From contig JASLKK010000014.1 of NCBI GenBank assembly GCA_030747595.1, positions 1 to 46,516 of the forward strand: 46,516 nucleotides of DNA, read 5' to 3'. Shown piece after piece: positions 40,494 to 46,516 of the stretch (positions are counted from its first letter, which is position 1; each line of letters starts with the position of its first letter). The notes under the pieces were generated by a model. The model ran no database searches, was not told where the DNA came from, and saw only the letters and a program-made list of their open reading frames with translations. The position numbers and the translations under genes were made by a program. The DNA comes from Acidimicrobiales bacterium (lineage in GTDB: Bacteria; Actinomycetota; Acidimicrobiia; Acidimicrobiales; MedAcidi-G1).

Positions 40494-42941
40494 ATGGCCA
40501 AACAGATCCCCGAGCGGGCCCAGGTCGTCATCATCGGTGGTGGCATCGTGGGTGCCAGCATCGCCTACCACCTCACCGAGTTGGGTTGGACCGACGTCGT
40601 CCTACTGGAACGCAACACGCTAACCAGCGGCACCACCTGGCACGCCGCTGGCCTCGTGGGCTGCCTTCGGGCCACCCAGAACATGACCCGACTGGCCGCC
40701 TACTCCGCCGAGTTGTACGAGTCCCTCGAGCGCGACATGGGACATGCAACCGGCTTCAAGAAGGTCGGATCGCTCAGCGTCGCCGACAACCCGGAACGCA
40801 TGGAGGAGTTGGTGCGCGGTGCCGGCATGGCCAACACGTTCGACGTTGAGGTGGAAGTCATATCCGCTGACGACCTGTGCGCCCGCTATCCGCTGTTGAA
40901 CCCCGACGGCATCGTGGGAGGTGTCTGGCTACCCGGCGACGGTCAGGCCTCGCCAGTGGACACCACCATGGCCATGGCCAACGTGGCCAAGGAGAGGGGC
41001 GCCCGGATCTTCGAGGGCGTATCCGTCGAACACATCCGCACCACCGATGGCCAGGCGGTCGGCGTCGACACCGACCAGGGACCCATCGACGCCGAGCACG
41101 TGGTCACCGCGGCCGGCATGTGGTCCCACCAATTGGGCCGTGACGTGGGAGTCAACATTCCGCTGCACGCCTGTGAGCACTTCTATCTGGTGACCGAACC
41201 GATCCCCGATCTGCCCTCTGGCCTGCCGGTGCTGCGCGACACCGACAACTGCATCTACGTCAAGGAAGAGGCCGGTCGGCTCATGGTCGGGGCCTTCGAA
41301 CCAGTGGCTAAGCCGTTCGGCATGGCCGGCATTCCCACTGACCGTCCGTTCATGCAGCTAGACGAGGACTGGGACCACCTCGCCCCGGTCTATGAGGCGG
41401 CCTGTGAACGCCTTCCCGTACTCGAGAACATGGGCATCCGACTGTTCTTCAACGGCCCAGAGTCGTTTACCCCCGACGACCGCTACCTGCTCGGCGAGAC
41501 CCCTGAACTTCGCAACCACTGGGTGGCCACCGGGTTCAACTCGATAGGGATGCAGTCAGCCGGGGGTGCCGGAAAGGTACTGGCCGAGTGGATGGTCCAC
41601 GGTCGGCCACCAATGGACCTGTGGGACGTCGACGTCCGACGCATGCAACCCTTCCAGACCAACCGGCGCTATCTCCACGATCGTTCTGTGGAGGCCCTCG
41701 GCCTGCTGTACGCCATGCACTGGCCATTCCGCCAGGTCGAGACGGCCCGCGGTGTACGCCACTCGCCGTTCCACGACCGTCTGGCCGACCTCGGTGCCTG
41801 CCATGGCGAAGGCGGCGGCTGGGAACGACCCAACTGGTACGCCCCCGAGGGCGTGGAGCCGACCTACGAGTACACATTCGGTCGCCAGAACTGGTTCGAG
41901 TACTCGGCCGACGAGCATCGGGCGTGCCGAGAGGGCGCGGCGCTGTTCGACCAGACCTCGCTGGCCAAGCTGCTCGTCCAGGGACCGGACGCCTGCGCCG
42001 TGCTGAACCGGATCTCGTCGGCCGACGTGGACGTCGAACCAGGCACGTCGGTGTACACCACATGGCTGAACGACCGGGGCGGCATCGAAGCCGACCTGAC
42101 CGTCAACCGCCTCGACGACCACCGCTTCCTGGTGGTGACCGCCTTCTCTACCCAGATCAAAGACGCTGACTGGATCTCGCGCCATACCCCCGACGACGCC
42201 CGCATGACGGTCACCGACGTGACCTCCGCCTGGGCCGTCCTGGGCGTCTTCGGACCCGAGGCCCGCAACATCGTGGCGCCACTGACCGACGCCGACCTGT
42301 CCAACAAAGCCTTCCCGTTCGGCACCCTCCAGGAAATCGACCTCGGCTACGCCCGTTCCATCGCCGTGCGCCGCACCTACATGGGGGAGCTGGGTTGGGA
42401 GCTGTACGTACCCACCGAGTTCGCCCTCGGGGCCTTCGACGCACTCTGGGAATCCGGTGAACCACGGGGTCTCACGCCGGCCGGCTACCACGCCATGAAC
42501 TCACTGCGCATGGAGAAGGCCTACCGCCACTGGGGCGACGACATTGCCGAGGAGGACACCCCCCTCCACGCCGGCCTGTCGTGGGGCGTCGCATTCGACA
42601 AGCCGGGTGGCTTCATCGGCCTCGATGCCTTGATGGCCCAGCGCGAAACCGGGGTGGATCGACGCCTCGTGCAGTTCCGCCTCGACGATCCAGCGCCGCT
42701 GCTCTACCACGACGAACCCGTGTACCGCGACGGCGTCCTGGTCTCGAGGATTACCTCGGGCATGTACGGCCACACGATCGGCGGCGCCCTGGGCATGGGC
42801 TACGTGGGATGTGAGCCCGACACCCCCCGCGCCCAGGTAATCGAAGGCACCTTCGAAGTCGACGTGAACGGCACCCGAGTTCCGGCAACCGCCTCATTCC
42901 GCCCGTTCTACGACCCAGACAGCAGCCGGGTGCGCCTCTAG
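40494..42941 (+). CDS. Dimethylglycine dehydrogenase-like FAD/folate oxidoreductase
   Basis: 815 residues. N-terminal FAD-binding DAO domain (VVIIGGGIVGAS, residues 11-22) with TSGTTWHAAGLVG, where His50 is the likely covalent FAD site as in DMGDH and sarcosine dehydrogenases. An FAO_M-type middle follows, then a C-terminal GcvT folate-binding half (from about 440: NWFEYSADEHRACREGAALFDQTSLAK, YMGELGWELYVPTEFALGAFD). It would demethylate N-methylated glycines or related amines, passing the methyl as formaldehyde to tetrahydrofolate. Divergent from the aminotransferase. Its stop shares CTAG with the convergent MarR gene. Confidence 0.9.
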   Translation: MAKQIPERAQVVIIGGGIVGASIAYHLTELGWTDVVLLERNTLTSGTTWHAAGLVGCLRATQNMTRLAAYSAELYESLERDMGHATGFKKVGSLSVADNPERMEELVRGAGMANTFDVEVEVISADDLCARYPLLNPDGIVGGVWLPGDGQASPVDTTMAMANVAKERGARIFEGVSVEHIRTTDGQAVGVDTDQGPIDAEHVVTAAGMWSHQLGRDVGVNIPLHACEHFYLVTEPIPDLPSGLPVLRDTDNCIYVKEEAGRLMVGAFEPVAKPFGMAGIPTDRPFMQLDEDWDHLAPVYEAACERLPVLENMGIRLFFNGPESFTPDDRYLLGETPELRNHWVATGFNSIGMQSAGGAGKVLAEWMVHGRPPMDLWDVDVRRMQPFQTNRRYLHDRSVEALGLLYAMHWPFRQVETARGVRHSPFHDRLADLGACHGEGGGWERPNWYAPEGVEPTYEYTFGRQNWFEYSADEHRACREGAALFDQTSLAKLLVQGPDACAVLNRISSADVDVEPGTSVYTTWLNDRGGIEADLTVNRLDDHRFLVVTAFSTQIKDADWISRHTPDDARMTVTDVTSAWAVLGVFGPEARNIVAPLTDADLSNKAFPFGTLQEIDLGYARSIAVRRTYMGELGWELYVPTEFALGAFDALWESGEPRGLTPAGYHAMNSLRMEKAYRHWGDDIAEEDTPLHAGLSWGVAFDKPGGFIGLDALMAQRETGVDRRLVQFRLDDPAPLLYHDEPVYRDGVLVSRITSGMYGHTIGGALGMGYVGCEPDTPRAQVIEGTFEVDVNGTRVPATASFRPFYDPDSSRVRL

Positions 42942-43459
42942 GCCAACTCCCCAACGCCCCCACCCAACGGGGTGGCGATCAGCGTCGCCAACGCCTCGGC
43001 CAGCGCAGCGCGTTCGGTCGGGGACAGGCCTTCGTACTGAGTCTGCTCAAGCGCGTACTGGCCTTCGTAAGTCTCACGCACAGCAGTCTCACCGGACGGC
43101 GTCAGTGACACGGTCACCACCCGCCGATCGTCATCTCCGCGCGTCCGCTCCACCCGGCCGTCTCGCTCCAAGGTGTTCACCACGCTGGATACCGACGCCC
43201 TCGACAAGCCGGCCAACAGGGCGATCCGGTGAGCGGGAAGGGGTCCGCTGGACCAGAGGGTGAACAGGATCCGGAAGCCGGCAGTGGTCAAGCCCCGGGG
43301 ACGGTGCACGGTGGACTCGACGTGGCGACTGAACCGGTTAGCGGCCCGAGTGAGGACGAACGAGAGGCGGAAGAGGTCGAGGTCGACATCGGGCAGCGCA
43401 TCGGCCACCTTCTCGGTGGCCCGCTCCAGAAACGGATCAGCGCGGAGCTCGTCAGTCAC
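42938..43459 (-). CDS. MarR-family regulator
   Basis: 173 residues. Winged helix-turn-helix: LTTAGFRILFTLWSSGPLPAHRIALLAGLSRASVSSVVNTLERDGRVERTRGDDDRRVVTVSLTPSG, the classic MarR core with wing DDRR. The N-terminal helix (LDLFRLSFVLTRAANRFSRHVE) is the dimer part. Follows livG by 23 bp in the same direction, so it could be co-transcribed with the transporter, and it converges on the DMGDH-like gene. Confidence 0.9.
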   Translation of the reverse strand: MTDELRADPFLERATEKVADALPDVDLDLFRLSFVLTRAANRFSRHVESTVHRPRGLTTAGFRILFTLWSSGPLPAHRIALLAGLSRASVSSVVNTLERDGRVERTRGDDDRRVVTVSLTPSGETAVRETYEGQYALEQTQYEGLSPTERAALAEALATLIATPLGGGVGELA

Positions 43460-43482
43460 CGTTGAGTCTCCGCTGGCCCTGG

Positions 43483-44298
43483 TCAGGAGCCGGCTGCAGC
43501 CAGGCCTGCTTCGTCGCCTAGATAGGCGGCGATCACCGCAGGGTCTCGCTGCACATCAGCCGGCGAGCCCTCAGCAATCCGTTGTCCGAAGTCCAGCACC
43601 AGTACCCGGTCGGCTATGTCCATGACCAGGCCCATGTCGTGCTCCACCAGGACGATCGTGATACCGAGCTCCTCCCGGATGTCGAGGATGAACCGGGCCA
43701 TGTCCTCGGTCTCCTCCAGATTCATTCCGGCCACAGGCTCGTCCAGGAGGAGCAACTCGGGCTCCATAGCCAGTGCCCGACCCAGTTCCACGCGCTTCTG
43801 GAAGCCGTACGGCAGCAGCGCCACCGGGTGCTTACGCCACTGCTCGATCTCTAGAAAATCGATGATGTCCTCTACGGCCCGCCGGTTATCAATCTCTTCG
43901 CGCTTAGCCGGCCCGAACCACAGGGCTCCGGCCAACCACGACCGCTCCATACGAATGTGACGGCCCAGTAGGAGGTTCTCCAACACCGTCATGTGCGGGA
44001 AGAGCTCGATGTTCTGGAACGTACGGGCGATGCCCCGTTCGGCCACCCGGTCCGGGCGGCTACCCATAATCGACTCGCCCTTCCACCGGATGTCGCCCGT
44101 CTGAGGGTGGTACACCTGGCTAATGCTGTTGAAGATCGAGGTCTTGCCGGCCCCATTGGGACCGATTATGGCGAACAGCTCTCCCGTGCCTACCTGGAAG
44201 GACACGTCGGTAATGGCCTTGACGCCCTTGAACGACAGGCTGATGCCGTCAACCTCCAGAAGCGGGTCGGCCAGCCGGGATTCGGTCACGACAGCCAC
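43483..44298 (-). CDS. livG: Branched-chain amino acid-type ABC ATPase
   Basis: 271 residues. Walker A GPNGAGKT (46-53), Q-loop FQNIELFPHMTVLENLL, a LivG-style signature LLPYGFQKRVELGRAL, and Walker B LLLLDEPVAGMNLEETEDM. The C-terminal end has the family's GxP-x-DVQRDPAVIAAYLG. Overlaps livF by 13 bp. Works with LivF and LivH/LivM permeases, which are not in the window and are probably encoded to the right. Confidence 0.92.
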   Translation of the reverse strand: MAVVTESRLADPLLEVDGISLSFKGVKAITDVSFQVGTGELFAIIGPNGAGKTSIFNSISQVYHPQTGDIRWKGESIMGSRPDRVAERGIARTFQNIELFPHMTVLENLLLGRHIRMERSWLAGALWFGPAKREEIDNRRAVEDIIDFLEIEQWRKHPVALLPYGFQKRVELGRALAMEPELLLLDEPVAGMNLEETEDMARFILDIREELGITIVLVEHDMGLVMDIADRVLVLDFGQRIAEGSPADVQRDPAVIAAYLGDEAGLAAAGS

Positions 44299-45083
44299 CG
44301 CTTACGCCGCTTGTAGTGCTTCACATCGCGGAACGACTTGCGTTCACCCTCGTCTCCGTGCAGGCCCAGATAAAACTCTTTTACGTCCTCGTCCTTTAGG
44401 AGCTTGGCCGCCTCGCCATCCATGACAACCTTTCCGGTCTCCATGATGTAGCCATAGTCCGCGATCGACAGGGCCATGTTGGCGTTCTGTTCGATAAGAA
44501 GGACGCTGGTCCCAGACTGGTTGATCTCGACGATGTGGTCACGGATTTGTGCCACCAACTTGGGAGCAAGGCCTAGGGATGGTTCGTCGAGGATCAGCAA
44601 CTGCGGGTTGGACATTAGGGCTCGACCAATGGCCAGCATCTGCTGTTCACCACCCGATAGATACCCCGCCGTCGAATTACGGCGCTCGGCCAGAATGGGG
44701 AACATTGTCATCACCCGTTCGTGTGACTCGGCAATTGCCTTGCGGTCGTTACTGGTAATGCCCCCGGTCACGAGATTTTCGTCAACCGTCAATTCGGCGA
44801 ACACACGGCGACCTTCCATCACCTGCGAGATCCCCAATCGCACAATTTGTGCCGGTTCTAGACCGTCGATGCGATCACCATCAAGAGTGACGGTTCCTTT
44901 GGTGACCTTGCCCTCATGAACGTCTAACAATCCGGTGATGGCTCTGGTAGCCGTGGTCTTTCCGGCACCGTTGGCTCCCAGGAGAGCGACAATCTGCCCA
45001 TCTCGCACTTCAATTGACAGGCCGCGAAGGACGAGGATCACCTCGTTGTATACGACCTCCAAATTCGCGACTTCAAGCATCAA
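44286..45083 (-). CDS. livF: Branched-chain amino acid-type ABC ATPase
   Basis: 265 residues. Walker A LGANGAGKTT (about 34-43), Q-loop region ISQVMEGRRVFAELTVDENL, signature LSGGEQQM and Walker B LLILDEPSLGLAPKL. After the core there is a basic C-terminal tail (FRDVKHYKRRKRWLS) longer than usual LivF. The start is ATG 45083 or the next codon, 45080. Second ATPase of the high-affinity amino-acid/amide transporter. Confidence 0.92.
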   Translation of the reverse strand: MMLEVANLEVVYNEVILVLRGLSIEVRDGQIVALLGANGAGKTTATRAITGLLDVHEGKVTKGTVTLDGDRIDGLEPAQIVRLGISQVMEGRRVFAELTVDENLVTGGITSNDRKAIAESHERVMTMFPILAERRNSTAGYLSGGEQQMLAIGRALMSNPQLLILDEPSLGLAPKLVAQIRDHIVEINQSGTSVLLIEQNANMALSIADYGYIMETGKVVMDGEAAKLLKDEDVKEFYLGLHGDEGERKSFRDVKHYKRRKRWLS

Positions 45084-45122
45084 GAGCCTCTAGTGGTGAT
45101 CTTTCGATTGCCACTGTGGACT

Positions 45123-45154
45123 GAGGGGGTGGCCGGTGTGTCGGCCACCCCCTC
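45123..45154. terminator. Strong hairpin between binding protein and livF
   Basis: GAGGGGGTGGCCG (45123-45135) and CGGCCACCCCCTC (45142-45154) form a perfect 13-bp stem with loop GTGTGT. There is no T-run, so it probably lowers read-through or protects the 3' end of the binding-protein mRNA, keeping receptor levels above ATPase levels. Confidence 0.7.
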
Positions 45155-45186
45155 GTTCCATCAGTATTCGGTTCCTCTACAGGGGA

Positions 45187-46516
45187 TCAGCCAGCTGAGA
45201 AGCAGGCGCCCTCATAGACGTGATCGCGGGCCTGGTCCGACATGATCGGACCGCCACCCAGCATTACCGAACCTGTGCTTCCGCCACCGGCAACAGTGGC
45301 TTCAGCATCAAATAGGTCGGCCTGGATGTCAAAGATGTACGACTCCCTCACGATGAAGTCATTCACCTCGCCGCCGTAACCCTGGTTGGGAGCAAGGCCC
45401 TGATAGTCCACGACCGTCTCATTGGCCGCCACAATCACGCCGGCTCGGGTCATGTCCTTGTTGTTAGCTGCGGTCTCAAGGATCTGGTGCGTAGCCATGG
45501 CTTCAGTCCAACCCACTGCGTAGACATCCGAAAGAGGCTTGTCCGGGATTCGTGCCTGAAGCTCTGCCACCATCGTCTCCATGCCTGATGTACCACCGGT
45601 GTTCCACGTCGGCACATAGCTCGACTGGTAGTAGACCGCGTCGAGCGCCGGTGCCAACGGCGTGGCCAGAAGCACGTAGTTGTAGGTAGGCGAGTTACCC
45701 GACCAGATCGGCATGAACCCCTGAGCAGCGGCACCGCCGAAGATCTCGGCGAACACCCCTGGCCCCACAGTTGCCCATACCAGATTTGCCCCCGACTCAA
45801 TCAGGCCTGCAATGACAGGCGTCTGATCGGCACCAGGGATGGCCGCTCCTTCTCCGTCATAGACGACTTCAATACCAAGGGCCTCAGCAGCCATCTTGGC
45901 ACCGGTCGCGCCATCCTGCCCGTACTCACCCGGGTAGGAGATGACGGCGAGCTTGGTGTCACCCTCAACGACATTATTTGACAACCAGTCCACAGCGTTC
46001 ATCGACTCATAGCAGTAGTTGGTGTATGACTCGAAAACGTTCTGGCCAAACGCCGGATCAGGCCAACCCGAATACCACGACAACGGAATAGCTCCCAGGC
46101 CGTCTTCAACCAACGCCTCGGCGATCGCCGCCGTGTGGGGCGAGCCGGTCGACTGGCTGAGGAACACCACGCCAGAGTCCTTGTCCTTCATCGCTTCGTA
46201 GCGTTCAAGGTGGGTCGGCACGTCGTAGCCGTTATCCAGTACGACGAACTCGACCTGCTTGCCGTCAATACCACCGTGATCGTTGACCATGTCCCAGTAG
46301 GAAGTCTGGGCATCAATGATCTGGATGACCAGTGGGGCAAAAATTCCACTGAGGTCAGCAATAGCGCCGATCCGGATGGTGTCATCTGTGACCCCATAGT
46401 CGTAGAGCGTTTCAGCAGCGACCGGGGCCTCGGGGCAGACACCCTGATCGGCTGAAGCCCATCCAGTCCAACGGGCACAGTTGTCGGCCAACCACAAGGC
46501 AGCCGCATCCTCAGGC
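45187..46516 (-). CDS. ABC substrate-binding protein (branched-chain amino acid type), N terminus outside window
   Basis: The frame stays open to the right edge, so the signal peptide and first residues lie beyond it. 443 residues are visible. Type I periplasmic-binding fold of the Peripla_BP_6 group: DDTIRIGAIADLSGIFAPL, GGIDGKQVEFVVLDNGYD, then VVFLSQSTGSPHTAAIAEALVEDG and LAVISYPGEYGQDGATGAKMAAEALG. A Gly-rich hinge (AGGGSTGSVMLGGG) lies near the C terminus. Part of the livFG transport unit. Substrate could be branched-chain amino acids, amides or urea-like compounds. Confidence 0.88.
   Translation of the reverse strand, partial: PEDAAALWLADNCARWTGWASADQGVCPEAPVAAETLYDYGVTDDTIRIGAIADLSGIFAPLVIQIIDAQTSYWDMVNDHGGIDGKQVEFVVLDNGYDVPTHLERYEAMKDKDSGVVFLSQSTGSPHTAAIAEALVEDGLGAIPLSWYSGWPDPAFGQNVFESYTNYCYESMNAVDWLSNNVVEGDTKLAVISYPGEYGQDGATGAKMAAEALGIEVVYDGEGAAIPGADQTPVIAGLIESGANLVWATVGPGVFAEIFGGAAAQGFMPIWSGNSPTYNYVLLATPLAPALDAVYYQSSYVPTWNTGGTSGMETMVAELQARIPDKPLSDVYAVGWTEAMATHQILETAANNKDMTRAGVIVAANETVVDYQGLAPNQGYGGEVNDFIVRESYIFDIQADLFDAEATVAGGGSTGSVMLGGGPIMSDQARDHVYEGACFSAG

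Overview
The window is high-GC bacterial DNA with actinobacterial traits: an acyl-CoA carboxylase beta subunit followed by a small epsilon subunit, many GTG starts, several promoters that would give leaderless mRNAs, and lipoproteins with Thr/Pro/Ala-rich linkers. The order asd / ask / recR / dnaX / tRNA-Ser / SRP RNA / tadA resembles the origin-proximal block of mycobacteria. My best guess is a marine or freshwater Acidimicrobiia-type actinomycete. That placement is inferred from gene content, not from a search.

Layout. 1-3.3 kb: the 3' end of a tRNA (probably Pro), a secreted matrixin-type metalloprotease with a textbook promoter and overlapping operator, a divergent TetR regulator preceded by a peroxiredoxin stub, and a methyltransferase. 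3.5-7.3 kb: a phosphonate-monoester-hydrolase-like sulfatase, an EamA exporter coupled to a YbaK deacylase, and a small MazG. 7.3-13.1 kb: asd and ask, separated by two related lipoproteins, then a membrane-anchored cyclophilin and aat. 13.1-17 kb: carboxylase beta and epsilon subunits, a LOG-family protein, a stand-alone 5'-nuclease and methylmalonyl-CoA epimerase, which together suggest propionyl-CoA metabolism. 17-21 kb: a DnaA-box-like cluster, recR, dnaX, tRNA-Ser(GGA), the SRP RNA, tadA and tRNA-Ser(CGA). 21-22.6 kb: a substrate-binding lipoprotein with a 72-bp tandem duplication.

22.8-30.3 kb is an accessory island of two convergent three-gene operons, each with its own divergent TetR regulator. 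The left operon is the main discovery. It encodes a conserved protein with a WGDGLPV motif, a small protein read through an in-frame TGA inside an exact U-G-S-C motif, and an SDR dehydrogenase. A compact hairpin 19 nt after the TGA fits a bacterial SECIS element, so the middle gene is almost certainly a UGSC-family selenoprotein. Routine gene calling would split it into two fragments. The right operon encodes two ACMSD-like amidohydrolases and another SDR.

30.4-40.3 kb looks like organosulfonate use. It holds a molybdopterin oxidoreductase without a Tat signal next to a fused four-cluster ferredoxin/NrfD protein (SoeABC-like, possible sulfite oxidation). Next to it lies a five-gene operon of class III aminotransferase, TauB-like ATPase, TauC-like permease, phosphate acetyltransferase and DMT transporter. 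Taurine to sulfoacetaldehyde to acetyl phosphate plus sulfite would tie these together, but tauA and xsc are not in the window. 40.5-46.5 kb: a dimethylglycine-dehydrogenase-like flavoprotein, a MarR regulator, and livG, livF and a branched-chain-amino-acid-type binding protein that runs off the right edge.
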